Shown piece after piece: positions 32,075 through 43,847 of a stretch of 64,000 bases of DNA (the first letter of the stretch is position 1; each line of letters starts with the position of its first letter). The stretch comes from Cinchona pubescens. Its lineage: Eukaryota; Streptophyta; Magnoliopsida; Gentianales; Rubiaceae. Below the pieces are notes generated by a model. It did no database searches. It had not been told where the DNA came from and worked only from the letters and a program-made list of their open reading frames with translations. The DNA lies in the NCBI GenBank assembly GCA_025175665.1, contig JANKKI010000118.1, forward strand, positions 2,720,001 through 2,784,000, in the 5' to 3' direction. Made by a program: the position numbers and the translations under genes.

Positions 32075-35000
32075 TCAAAAATACCATTTTGGTCTTATTT
32101 CCTCTTCGTTCTCTGTCAAGTCCCTAAACTCGTACCACTCTGATCCAGCTTTGCCTACAGGAACTGGAGAGCGAACAAAAATTTCAACTGGCTTAGGCAC
32201 ATGAACAGCCAAAACTAACTCGTCACCAATTTTTGGACAAGTCCTATCTCTGGTACACACTGTCTCTTATACTCATCTAGATGTGTATCCAACCGAGACT
32301 GTGATATAGCCACATCACAGACGGGCCTACATCCTGTCTCTTATACACATCTACATGTGTATGCAGACAGAAACAGGGCCTTTGGTAGATCCATAATATA
32401 CATTTTTATTGGTGTTTGGGTGACGCGCATGCAGAAAATTCAGTATGGCTACTCTTACCGATCAATATCTTCATGTTTTATTTGCAATTGACGTTTTGTC
32501 TCAAGTCCCATCCAGTCTCCCTTTTGTTTTCCAGTTGGAGGTGTCAGCAGACCTCCAACCTCTTTCTGAAACAAGAAGACGAGCATCATAAAACGGAAGA
32601 ACCAGAGATAATTCACAGGCTTCAATACAAAGCCCATGTATAAGTATGCAAAAGATCACCTCATCATCCCTTTTCAACCTCTAAGTAGAATTGTCTACAC
32701 GTCGGTGGACACAGTTTAAGACGCAAAGGACAGGACAGAAATAACAGGAAAATAAAGGATAAACGATGAATGAATATGCATCCCACTTTTAGATTGAAAA
32801 CAATTCAGCAATCATTAACAGGAAAAGAAGAAAACATGGCAATGAACATGAAGCAAATTATTCACTAAAAGAATAGAGTTAAAGTTGTCTTCCACAGTTA
32901 TGAAACAAAAAGTAGCTAATTGATCAGATGTGTAAAAAAAATGTCTATCAGATAGCTTATTTCTGTTTTTCATAGTACACCTGGCTACACAAGAGTTTGT
33001 GCTCAAATGCAAATGAAACCATGCATCAGAAGGAATCATGAGAAACAAGAATTTAAACGTACTTCATAAAATTCATCAGCTTCTTCAGTACCAACAATAT
33101 GAATCTGCAATGCTTTGGGTCCATAAAATGTCAAACATGTCTCTGGCAAAACCTGCAAGGACAAGAATGACAACCAATTTGAAGTCTGCAAGCAACTGCT
33201 CTACAGGTTATTTACAGCAAAAACATGAGAAGCGAGAAGAGAGATGGAAGACCTTTATAACATCAATCCTTACAAGTAACCCCAAAATATTGAGAAACCA
33301 TTCAAACCATTTGATCCAACTTGGTGAACAATCGACTTGAGAAGAGGATATACATGGATTCAGAAAAAGAAACTAAGTTAACATGGATGAAATATATTGG
33401 GAGTGACATATCAAAGAAGATACTGTAAAGAGAAGTTACAGGAAGAGAGCGTCCTCTAAGCCGACTTTGGGGAGCGAGAGTGGGAAGATCTTCTGCATGA
33501 ACCACTGCAGCTTGCCTATGGTGAAGATGCACTCCAGGTGTGTCATATAATTTCTGAATTATGGCCAAAGAAATTACTTTTAGTGATTTGGGAGGAATGA
33601 AATAAGCCCAAAACTTATAAAATTACAATTGGTTGATGTAACAATCGACACCTCTAGATCCTTCTCCTCTAAAACCCAACAGTAACCAATCCCAACTTCA
33701 TTTTTACAAGAATCATCTTACTTCCCTAATATTAATAGTGTATGAAATGGGTGCCAATACACTAGAAATTAATCCACTACTCTTGGTAATAACAAAGTAA
33801 TTTCTGGGCCCATAATTCAAAATGGAATCATGGCCCCAGTTTCACCTGAAGGGGTTCAAGTGATTACCTGTTTCAATTGGACATTTCTTCTATGTATTGA
33901 TATTACCAACTCCATTAAACCAATAAAACAGCCAAGAGCATATTATGAATCTTCAAAGAAATGTCCTTACCCCTCCACCTAGGAAAGCATCAATCTGGAT
34001 TGGACCCAAAGTAGTCCCAGGAACAGCAGACTGAATTGGTTTATATTTTCTTGCAGCCGCAGCAACTGGATCTTTATATGACAGCATCTCTGTTATTTAT
34101 ATCAACCACTAGATGCATGGACATGTCAATAATATGTTGTAATGTGCAAGGCAAACAGGTAGCCAATCTTGAGTGACAAAAAGATAGAAAAAACAGAAAG
34201 AAACAGAAGTGAAATACAAAAGAGAAAAATCAAGGACTTCATCTTGTTTTGATAAGCATTGTGCACAAAAGAAAGAACAAACAACTATAATGCATATTAC
34301 ATAAAAATAACTTACTTAATAAAGCATTTATAAATGTGTATTTCCAACATTGTCCTGAACCCTGGAAAATAAGCAAACAAGCTTGGTTTTCACATTTGTT
34401 CATCTAGAACAGTCAAAATAAGGAGTAAACTGCTAGATTCTGCGAAATTACATAAATGAAATTTAAAGCGGGGAAGATATAGGATCTAGATGTGTATTAA
34501 ATCACCCGACAGGTCTCCTAAATAGATAACAAAAATGTAGTAACTTGTGCTTTGATATATGATTTAGAATAAATAGAGTTAATTTGGCTGACGCAAATGA
34601 CCGATAGGATGCTTTCTTCCAGCTGGAACGAGAATCTTAATATGGGTAGACATCCATAACAGGTACAAAGTTCCTAAGTTGGAGTTTGTTAGTATTAAAC
34701 ATTTTCAGCGAAAGATGAAAATCTTTTTTCTCCTTTGAACCAACCTCTTGCTACTTATACATATGGAAAATATGTATTTGCTGTCGGCTGTGATTCTTTT
34801 GCACTGCAGAAATCTACAAATTACTTTCGATGATGCTGATGGTTAAATTATATTGTTGCAAAACTAGTAATTTATATAGAGTAACCAAGTTTATCAGACC
34901 TTGCAACATTCAGATGCCATCTGAAACATCAAACGGCATCTTGATAACAACATGTTAATTGTCTTTATAACCCATTGTATACAATGCAATATATATGAAA

Positions 35001-37325
35001 TGTGGAACAATGCATTGAAATACAGAGCCCCGTTGCAGTGCATCAACCAATATTTTGATTCATAGACACAGATAGGAATAACAAATAAGGAACTCGAATT
35101 TTAAATCTATCAATTTAAATTTCACTTTCCACCCTTCAGAAGAGAAAATCCAGTAACTGAGTGAAAATTGAGAGTAACCATTACTCAATCTTCAGAAGAC
35201 AAAATGGATTCAAGAATCCAATTCACAAAATTTACTAACCAGAATGTAAACATCCCGTCCCTGCATAAAAAATTAAATGCAAGAATTTTAGTGATTTATA
35301 CAAAAGAAAAAAAGAAGCTAGAAACAAAGATTGACTTTTCTAAAATAGACACTCTGATATCAATGTATAAATCAGCAAAAGCCATAGGAAGCCAATGTAG
35401 TGAATCCAGTGCATTTCAATGTAAAGCACCTTAAGAGAGCAGCACTAACCTTTTTCTCCTTTTGGATTTCTGACACCACTCCAGCAATTCCAACCAAAGA
35501 CTTTGAACTCGTTAAATGAACACTCAGAACACTGAAAGACACGATTATGCCTTTGAATTAAATGTCTTTAGCATTAGCCACCAGCATCTATAGATAAAAA
35601 AAATGACAAAGCATGGGGAGGGAGAATAAGATATTTTGTACTGCTGATAACGTGATACAAATATCTTCATTCTGAATTTTCAAATTAATTGTATGAGTTA
35701 GTTTTATTTACTTTTTTGGGACAATTTTGTTCCAAGATTAGACATGCAAAATATGATTGAAACTTGACAACTGATTTACCTTGAAAAGCACATTAATAAA
35801 CCCTGAATTAACGCTGTTTCTAGTCAATAGATATTGATCTCATATTATTTGTTCAGAGTAGAAGTTGTGGAAGATTGCAGATGATGTAAAAGGAATGTCT
35901 AATAAATTATTATCTTACTTAAGCTTCTTCCTCATTGTGGCCTCCACAACCCAATCACCAATACAATTAAGATCTGTGCCTTTGGGAAGAAGATCAACCT
36001 GACCAAAACAGAATACGTAAATAGTTTGCCCAACTAGATTGATACAAAGAACAACATTAAGCAGCACCAACTGCAAGGATTAAAAAGTATTCATTCTGTA
36101 ATACCTTGGTCACCACTAGTATTATTGGATTTGCACCAGCAAGATCTCTGACACGAGAAAGAAAACTGCCACTGAACTCCACTATATCAACCTATAAAGC
36201 TAGATAAACAGTATATAGAGACAGCATCTACGTTCTTAATATGTGACATATAGTTCTAAATACCTCCAGGCTCCTATGGTACAAAAATAGCAGTTAAAGA
36301 TAAGTGGTAATCCCAATTCCTCAAGTTCAACATCATCATCAATGTGATGGGTTAGTGGCCCTTTGTTATGTCCAATTCTAGACAGGCAAAATCTGTTTTT
36401 AAATTCCAATGAAACAGCCGCCATTATATGCCACATGAAGGCTTTGTCATAAACAAAGTCCATCAGGCCAAACATATTAACTTCCCTCAGCTGTCAACAT
36501 ATGGACATACGTTTTATTCTACCCAGGACTTCTTGATCAAATATTTTTATCAACCTTTGTTGCCTATATTCGAATATACTGGACAGAGGACCACATTCAG
36601 TATGTATACTCCACCTTCTAATGGATAAGTTCTTTTTTTATTCAACCTATTTTGCCTAAGCCTCAAGTTCATTGTAATTTCGTAGTGCAAAAAAGAATGT
36701 CAACCTTTTGACACATCAAAATTGCCAACAGCAGTAATCATGTGTCCATGAGACAAAAGGCGACACCTCCCGCAAAGAACCGTTCTAAGCTGATGATGTT
36801 TCTTCTTCTGCAATCACATATAGTATCAATGTACGGATGTAAACCAAATCCCATCCACAGAATATAATTTTAAAAAATTAAACATACCAACTGGTAAGTT
36901 TCCGGGTCAACATAACCCGGAGCATCGGTTTCTGAGGTCTGTAATGGAGCTCCGCAGCCATAGCATCCGGGTAGAACCGATGACACCTTCTTCAAAACCT
37001 TATCTTTATCCTTTTTCTTCTCCTTCTTTTTTGTGGCGGCGGCGGAGAGAACCGTGGCTGAAGCAGCCATAGACTGGTGGCGTTCGAGAAATAATTCTCC
37101 CCGGGTGGGCGTAGCCGCTCCGGAACCATACACATCCAATTCCGGGTCCGGGTAATCATGAGTTGTAGAGGTTGGGGATTTGGATTTGCATATAACAATG
37201 GAAGTCGGCTTTGGAGAAGAGAATTTTACAAGATTAGGGTTAGGGTTTATAATGGAGGTTGGCAAAGGGAATAAAGGAGATTTCTGAGAAGGAGGAGATA
37301 TATATTGCGGGAGTTTAGGCACCAT
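32075..37325 (-). CDS. NOA1: NOA1/RIF1 plastid circularly permuted GTPase
   Basis: Homologue of Arabidopsis NOA1 (RIF1), a YqeH-type GTPase needed for plastid ribosome function. Exon 1 (36888-37325) starts MVPKLPQYI with a Ser/Pro-rich likely transit peptide and ends with the zinc-finger start CYGCGAPLQTSETDAPGYVD. Further exons give HHQLRTVLCGRCRLLSHGHM, then the permuted GTPase order: G4 (TKVDLLPKG, 36105-36191 into 35929-35998), G5 (SSKSL), G1 exon (34316-34362), G2 (PGTTLG) and G3 (YDTPGVHLHHRQAAVVHAED). The C-terminus runs VLPETCLTFYGPKALQIH to EEEIRPKWYF. Faults: the exon after VGNF is missing, G1 is garbled, a 1-nt loss lies in IFWG, and an adapter interrupts the last exon at 32260-32288. 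Start chosen at 37323-37325, the first ATG in frame. Confidence 0.9.
32260..32288. other. mate-pair adapter inside NOA1 last exon
   Basis: CTGTCTCTTATACTCATCT followed by AGATGTGTAT. On the minus strand it follows codons for the conserved DVAIS-GLGW segment and precedes the conserved end of the protein, replacing about 20 residues. Confidence 0.92.
32334..32370. other. mate-pair adapter upstream of the NOA1 last exon
   Basis: CTGTCTCTTATACACATCT followed by ACATGTGTATGCAGACAG, the double mosaic end with few changes. It abuts the exon sequence that reads RPVCDVAIS on the minus strand. Confidence 0.92.
34484..34497. other. adapter fragment in a NOA1 intron
   Basis: ATCTAGATGTGTAT equals the centre of the 38-bp junction. 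It lies about 120 bp from the damaged G1 exon. Confidence 0.6.
36211..36224. other. decayed adapter next to a missing NOA1 exon
   Basis: GTATATAGAGACAG resembles GTATAAGAGACAG. It is followed by about 490 bases (36225-36715) that carry none of the expected coding sequence linking the zinc finger to the VDIVEFSGSFL exon. Confidence 0.5.
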
Positions 37326-37816
37326 CGGTAGTTTGTTACCGTTGTCCACTTACTGGCGGAAAATAGTGAAGAATGAGGATAGAACGCTTTATTAAGACGC
37401 AACCGTCATTTTGGCCAATCCAAAATCTAATTTTTTTTTTATTTTTTTTTAAAGAAATCTGAATTGGCATTTTGGGTATGTTTAGAGATAATACAATGTT
37501 AATATATTGCATAATTTAATTCGGAAGACTCTCTTATTACTAAATTTTGAAACTTATTTGTATCATTTGAAAAATAGATTTTATATTGTCAAAAACTTAT
37601 AAAATAAATAGATTAGTATCAATAAAATTCTATTAGATAAACGGGTCTAGTTAAATTCGAACGCAGGGATCAGAGAGAAATAGAACCTTTAAATCAGGTA
37701 AGAATATTTTGACACTAATAAGGCATGATGTTAAATTTTAAATTTCACGATGTAGAATACCTTGATAAATATATTAATAAATCGTGAATGTACCTATGTT
37801 TTAGAGGGTGGATAAT

Positions 37817-37835
37817 AGATGTGTATAAGAGACAG
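37817..37835. other. perfect single Tn5 mosaic end
   Basis: AGATGTGTATAAGAGACAG complete, in intergenic DNA. Right after it, 37858-37893 is a fragment of the MITE family seen at 18121-18405. Confidence 0.93.
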
Positions 37836-38187
37836 CTTATAAATCTTGTATTTCAATTAAAATAAAAAGTTGAAGGACTATATTAGCGATTTTCCAGAGG
37901 AAAAATTCTTTCGGTTGAGAAAATCGTTTCGTTATATTTTAAAACTCAGATAAGATAATAGAATGTGATTTTTGTATTGTACACACTCTTAAAATTATCC
38001 GAATGATTACTTCAACAGTGTGTAAATTAAATTTTCCCTAAATATTGTTAAGAGAATGTAGAAGATTTAGAAAGCCAAAATCATAGATGAACTGAACAAA
38101 TTAGGACTTTATTAGTTTATCTCTTTATGTTATTTTATCTTATTCCATTACTAGTACAAATTCGAGTAGTCTGTATATTTCTTGGGA

Positions 38188-38300
38188 GAAAAAATTAGGT
38201 AGATCTGATTTTTGGCCCCACTTGTAGATTTGTGGTGTGAATTAAATTTTATGGAATCTATGACATAAGGTAAGATTGTATAAGATTTAATCTTCATCGC
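38188..38300. repeat. half of a MITE related to 40174-40342
   Basis: Shares TTAGGTAGA-CTGAT, TTTGTGGT and ATTAAATTTTA in order with the complete element at 40174-40342. The rest of 37350-38640 is AT-rich intergenic sequence without a supportable gene. Confidence 0.45.
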
Positions 38301-38644
38301 AGGGTCTGAGGTGTATAGCTCTAAACTAGATTTATGTAAACATCCTATTCCTTGCACTACATGATAATATATTATGAATATAAATACTAAAAAATATAAT
38401 AGAAAATTCAAATCGAAAATGGATGCGCCTGCCATTCAATTTAATGGCCTAGTTAGAAGCACGTTTTCTTATTGGTACAGAACAATTTTACATATAGAGC
38501 ATCATTCGACCTAAACAACAGAACAATTTCCTATAACACGTTTTGGTGTTTGACAAATTTCTACAACAAAAACCAATAGTCCTAGCAGTTCTCAACTGTC
38601 AAAGAAGAACTAGAAGTACAGAAACACAGATAGTAGTTCATTAA

Positions 38645-39904
38645 TTAAACTCCTCCCTCAGCAATGCCTGTCAAAGAATCAGGAGGATTTCTAACATCAG
38701 GAAACACCACATTATCATATATAAGTCCCGCAATAGCTGCACCAATCAACGGTCCAACCCAATAGACTGCTTGGTTCTTGAAACTCCCTCCGGCAAGCGC
38801 AGATCCAAAGGAGTAAGCAGGGTTCATTGATCCGCCAGTGAAGGGCCCTGATGCCAAAATATTGGCCCCTGCAATCAACCCGACGGCCAAGGGCCCAATG
38901 GCTCCAAAGGGTCCACGCTTTGTATCAGCCGCTGCATAAACTGTGTAAACTAAGGTGAAAGTCATTATGCCTTCGAGCATGGATGCCCCAAAACCAGTCA
39001 TTTGTGGTGCAATTGCGTGAGTTGGAACATGCTGCAATGTGTCCAAAGAAACATGTCAATTTTGATCAGATCAAAGATTATCGTATATATACCATAGTTA
39101 CCTAATTCAGTAGGTAAAATTATAAATCGCAAATCACTTAACACCTATCAATATCAAATATCACGCATTGAATGTACATATACATCATATATTAGTAATT
39201 TTTTTCAACAAAGTAATGTATTCTGCATCAGAACTCAGAGCACATTACCAGAAAGTGTTGCTTATTCAATACTATGGTATCTATACCACTTCCTTTTTCT
39301 TTTCGAAAAATTTCAAATTTCAATTGATGGAATCTAGTCTATAGTATTCAGAATATCAATCACATGATGAACCTGTCCAACAGTAGTAATCCTCAAGAGA
39401 AGGCAGGCCATGACGGAACCAAGCATTTGAGAAATCCAGTAAAGAACGGTCATTGGAATGCTAATATGGCCTCCAACAGCCATTCCAAATGTGACAGCCG
39501 GATTTACATGTCCTCCTGATCTATTGGCTGCGACGAACACAGCCACGGTTAAGGCAAATGCATTCGCAACTGCTACTCCTACTAAATTCGACGATTCAGA
39601 TGTCCCATCCGGCATCATTTTTCCTAATAGACGAAAAAAGCTGAAGAGTCAATTATTATCAATTAATGAACACTTAATAGTTCATAGTTCACTTCAAAAT
39701 GATCAAAATCGAAATGGGATTCATTAATTTATGGAAAGGATGGAAGTAGTTACGAGATGACATGGAAGCCCCGACAGCAGCGAAGACATAGAGGAATGTG
39801 GAGATGAACTCTGCAAGATATGATCTGAGAGCATTGGCCGTGACAGAGTGCTGCAAACGGGATGTTAAAAGCCATTGGTTTCGATGATGAATATGAAAAA
39901 ACAA
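38645..39904 (-). CDS. TIP5-1: aquaporin TIP5-1 (tonoplast intrinsic protein)
   Basis: Major intrinsic protein of the TIP5 subgroup, a channel for water and small solutes such as urea. In Arabidopsis TIP5;1 is mainly a pollen protein. Three exons: 39754-39904, 39373-39623 and 38645-39031, joined by good GT-AG sites, with a single open frame through the core. Both pore motifs are intact: SGGHVNPAVTFGMAVGGHIS and GPFTGGSMNPAYSFGSALAG. The conserved MTGFGASMLEGIMTFTLVY and FKNQAVYWVGPLIGA support six membrane spans. The residue after the second NPA is Tyr, where most aquaporins have Arg and Arabidopsis TIP5;1 has Cys, so the selectivity filter is of the unusual TIP5 kind. The N-terminal start is uncertain: the first in-frame ATG (39902-39904) gives MFFHIHHRNQW, whereas related proteins start nearer TSRLQHSVTANALRSYLAEF. 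Confidence 0.87.
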
Positions 39905-40094
39905 ACATTCAGAAATTCAGAGAGATTAGTTGATGATGATATCCCTTCTTGTTTTCCTATTGTTTGCAGTTAATAGTTTTGAAAGATTTGATAATATAAC
40001 TGCAATGGTAATATGGCGTCTTTATAGATGAAGTTTTGAGGGAGTTGCAACGACTCGTGGAAGAGACATTGGATTCAAATTTCAACCGCCATCA

Positions 40095-40102
40095 CACGTG
40101 GC
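40095..40102 (-). promoter_or_regulatory. G-box/ABRE in the TIP5-1 promoter
   Basis: CACGTGGC, a perfect palindromic ACGT core of the ABRE type, about 190 bp upstream of the TIP5-1 start. It could bind bZIP or bHLH factors. One site only, so the regulatory role is a guess. Confidence 0.4.
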
Positions 40103-40173
40103 AGACCTCAATTGGCTGAGGGTTTTGGTCAGTTTTCCTGTGTCTCAAAGAGTGGTAACAGGTAACAAATAAT

Positions 40174-40342
40174 GGAAAATACTTAGGTAGACCGATCTTT
40201 GGTCTCATCTGTAAGTTTTGTGGTCAAGATTAAATTTTAAAAAATTTTGTTTACATCAGTTGATGTCATAGATTCTTTAAAATTTAATTCATACCACAAG
40301 ATTTATAAGTAGGTCAAATATCGAGTTTACCTAAATATTTGC
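40174..40342. mobile_element. 169-bp MITE
   Basis: Left end GGAAAATACTTAGGTAGA and right end, on the other strand, GGCAAATATTTAGGTAAA are inverted repeats. The interior arms ACTTTTGTGGT / ACCACAA and AAATTTTA / TAAAATTT continue the fold. No coding frame. Confidence 0.6.
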
Positions 40343-40989
40343 CAACTAATAATAATTCATTCAGATGCCGGCAGTAATTTGACATTTTCAAGACGTCATT
40401 TTATTAATTTAGGCTTAATCACTCAGTTATGTTAAGGTTTAAGAAAATTCTATGATAATGTTAGGACAATACATAACTTTAAATATTAAATTGTCCCAAA
40501 AAATAAGAGAGTTAGGACTACTGAAGTAGGCGTCGCGAAAGAAAAGCATTGAGGGAAAGAAATAGTAGTGGTAATAGTAGGTGAGAATTTTGGGCAGGTT
40601 GTGAATGAGGTATTAGGTAGTGCCGTTTCGTATTTAAAATTTGTGTATTACCAATTTTAGCTATGAAAAATGTAATATTCAATATACATATGAGTATTTC
40701 AGGTTAAAATGTACATGTAATTCTATCAAGGGACTAAAATGATGCATTTTAAACTATGAGGGATTAAATATATCACTTTAAATGTGAGAGACTAAAAAAT
40801 TACAAATATAAAATGTGAGGGATTGCTAAATTTTTTTTTTTCCCTTTAATTAGTACAATCAAATGCTCTTTGATTTAAAGGAAGAAGAAAAAAAAAATCA
40901 ATGAGGCAAGGGGTAAAGTTGAACTTCTGATCATTGTGGAAAATTGTATAACAGAAACATTTCACTGTATTTTGAAGTTTTTTTTGGGT

Positions 40990-41888
40990 CCATTATACTT
41001 TTGTCCCTTATAAATTTTGTTCTGTCTCGATTTACTCTTTATAAAAAAATTTATATGCATTTAACCCCCAATTGATTAATAGTCAAAGCTAATCGTTAGT
41101 CAACATGTTGGAAAATAATCCAAATATACTGAATTACTCTCATATTAATATTGGGTCAATTAAAATTTAACCTTCCTATGATGGTGTAAAATTGTACTTT
41201 ACTCTCTGTTTACTAAATTTATTGAATTATTCCTAATAATGCCATTTCATAAAGCTCAAAATAAGATTTTCATGGCAGATTTCATCGCAAATGCAGTCTT
41301 GGGCTAGGCAAAAAATACTTTAACGCCAAAATCCATACTCAAATTTTATCTGTGATTATAATTATAGCAACTAAATATCTAAAAAGTCATGACTAAAGAA
41401 GTACAGAATAGGAGGAAACTTGTGAAGAAATTCTTTCTTTGTATCTGCTTAGAACAACTATAAATCCCACATAAAATTATTTTAATATGATTCCTGATAT
41501 TATAAAATAAAAATAAAGCAATAATTTTACTAAATGCCTAATTTACATTACTTTTAATTCTAACTTTTTTAACAGTCCATTATAAATCATTGTAAGAATG
41601 ATGACAATTTGATAGCATGTTAATTAATCTGCTAAAAAACAAAGATCGCCAAAATAGAAAAATTTTCATTCAGGCATTTTATCTGCTTTTCAAGAGGTAA
41701 AGTGAAAATTTTAAAAATTATAAGGGCAAATCTAATTATTCCAACTAATGTTAAAATTATAGAAAGGACAATTTAATAATTTTGTGCCATCCCATAAATT
41801 CTTGACTAACAATCAAAAAGTATACAATTTTTTCTTTGAGAATAAATCGAGACGCAATCCAATTCATAAGAGAGTAAAGTGTAATTAA
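40990..41888. mobile_element. non-autonomous DNA element with about 50-bp inverted ends
   Basis: The left arm at 40990-41042 and right arm at 41838-41888 are inverted repeats sharing GTCTCGATTTA. The inner parts also pair (TAATAGTCAAAG against TTGACTAACAATC). No coding frame. Exact ends and target duplication not resolved. Confidence 0.5.
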
Positions 41889-42390
41889 TTAATTTTTTTT
41901 TTTAAAAATCAAACTTCAAACCCAAAGAAATAATTCTTTAATTGATAGTAACTTCCCAAATAATTACACACATTTTAGTTTAGACTTAAGTTTAGAGGGC
42001 TATTGAAAGTTCTAACAAACATTGGGGTTTTATTAGTAGTTTGGCCATACTTTAATCTAAGAATGATACTAATACTAATAGGCAATATCACAACAAATGG
42101 ATAACAAATGGTATAATTACTTATTTTACTCCGTAATTGAAGTTGTATAATTATTTCTTAATTAATTTGTTTAATATAAAACTCGCTTTGGTTTTGGCAC
42201 TTGTTTGCTGGGAAGTATTTACACTTCTTACTCTCTCCAATAGCGTTTACTCAAATAGTCTACGTTCATCTGCCTGGCTGCTCCCCTGTGGCTGCAGTCC
42301 CTCTCCTCGGAATTGAAAAACTAACGAGACACGAAGAAGCCGGCGATTTCGGTCAAATCTCTCGATCCCTGAAACTTTTCCGGCAGAAAG

Positions 42391-42721
42391 GTAAACCATT
42401 TTTCCCTTTTTTCCCTGTCTCTTTGCTCCAATGATATTCGTAGTATGTTTTGTGAAATCTTTATAACTAATTTCTCAAGTTTCTGAGCTTTGATTTCATG
42501 TTCTTGCTCGTGGGTTTTTCTATTTGTTGAATGCCCTTGTAGTTATATTGAGCTAATTTCAGATAGGTGTAGTCAGATTATGGGTTTTTTTTTTTTTTTT
42601 TTTCATTTTTTTAATTTTCTTGATTGGTTGTGAGTGCTGGAAAATTCAAATTGAGAAGATGTTTTTGATACTCTTTTAACTTTTACTTTTCTTAAAAAAA
42701 AAAAAAAAAAAAAAAAATCAG
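42391..42721 (+). other. 5' UTR intron of the GONST3 gene
   Basis: Donor GGCAGAAAG|GTAAAC at 42390/42391 and acceptor AATCAG immediately before the start ATG at 42722. The intron carries a T run at about 42580-42603 and an A run at about 42695-42717, which can pair with each other. Leader sequence upstream (42180-42390) contains CT-rich stretches. Confidence 0.65.
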
Positions 42722-43847
42722 ATGTCCAATGATGTGGAAAACCCGAAAGATGGAAATGATGCTCCTTCACGTTCACCAGCCCTTGAAACCCAATCAACAT
42801 GGTATAATATCTTGCTCCAGCAAGCTTCGGTATATGGGATAGCTGCAGGGTATTGTATCTCAGCATCGTTGCTATCTATAATCAACAAATGGGCTGTTAT
42901 GAAATTTCCTTATCCCGGTGCGTTAACAGCATTGCAGTATTTCACTAGTGCTGCTGGAGTGCTACTTTGCGGTTCGCTTAAGATTATCGAGCATGATAGG
43001 CTTGAGCTTTTGACCATGTGGCGGTTCTTACCTGCTGCAATTATGTTCTACCTATCCCTTTTCACTAATAGCGAGCTCCTTCTCCATGCCAATGTTGATA
43101 CCTTTATTGTTTTCCGGTCAGCCGTTCCTATTTTTGTTGCAGTAGGAGAGACCCTCTACTTGCATCAGCCGTGGCCTTCTTTGAAGACATGGGCTTCGTA
43201 TTGCAACTATATTTGCTGGTAGTGTGCTTTATGTCATGACCGATTACCAGTTCACTGTTACTGCTTATACCTGGGCTTTCGCATACCTTGTTAGCATGTC
43301 TATTGATTTTGTTTACATTAAGCATGTAGTTATGACCATTGGCTTGAATACATGGGGTCTAGATGTGTATAGAGACAGCATTCCTTGTGTATAAGAGACA
43401 GGTAACAATTAGTAATGGGGGAGTTGAATCGTCATAAAGGATGAGATTTCAGATGAGTCCGATTGGTACTCTTTTCAGGTGGTCTTGCCAGTGGGGCTGT
43501 CATGTTTGTTTGGCTTAGCCATTTCTTTCTTTGGGTTTTCTTGCCGTAGGACAATCTCTGCAACAGGATTCACTGTTCTCGGCATTGTGAACAAACTATT
43601 GACAGTTGTAATAAATTTGGTCATCTGGGACAACCATTCGACATTTGTTGGAACAGTTGGGCTTTTGATTTGCATGATGGGTGGGATTATGTACCAGCAG
43701 TCCACGAGCAACAAGGCTAAGGCTGTAAAAGAAGCCGAGGCACCAGAAAGTGAGGAGGAACAGCAGAAGCTGCTTGAAATGCAAAGCCATACAGAAAGCA
43801 ATGGCAAAGAGAAACAAATTGCAGACTCAGGAGAAGGAAAATCATAA
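42722..43847 (+). CDS. GONST3: GONST3-type Golgi nucleotide-sugar transporter
   Basis: Drug/metabolite-transporter family protein of the GONST group, which moves nucleotide sugars into the Golgi lumen in exchange for the nucleoside monophosphate. The N-terminus MSNDVENPKDGND is followed by hydrophobic spans (YGIAAGYCISASLLSIINKW, YFTSAAGVLLCG, FLPAAIMFYLSLFTNSELLL, ANVDTFIVFRSAVPIFVAVG) and, after a 1-nt shift near 43200, ATIFAGSVLYVMTDYQF and VYIKHVVMTIGLNTWGL. Two adapter fragments (43361-43401) then replace the next span of about 15-20 residues. The frame returns at DWYSFQVVLPVGLSCLFG and contains GIVNKLLTVVIN at the place of the GALNK nucleotide-sugar motif. Essentially intronless in the coding part, as in Arabidopsis. 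The cytosolic tail has the acidic EEEQQKLLEMQ. Confidence 0.87.
43361..43401. other. two adapter copies inside the GONST3 coding region
   Basis: AGATGTGTATAGAGACAG (43361-43378, one base lost) and TGTGTATAAGAGACAG (43386-43401). They directly follow the codons for NTWGL and replace a conserved membrane span. Confidence 0.93.

Noticed and set aside
36236..36475. Minus-strand frame within the NOA1 locus as an alternative exon
   Set aside because: It does not resemble any NOA1 segment and starts beside an adapter scar. More likely misplaced sequence.
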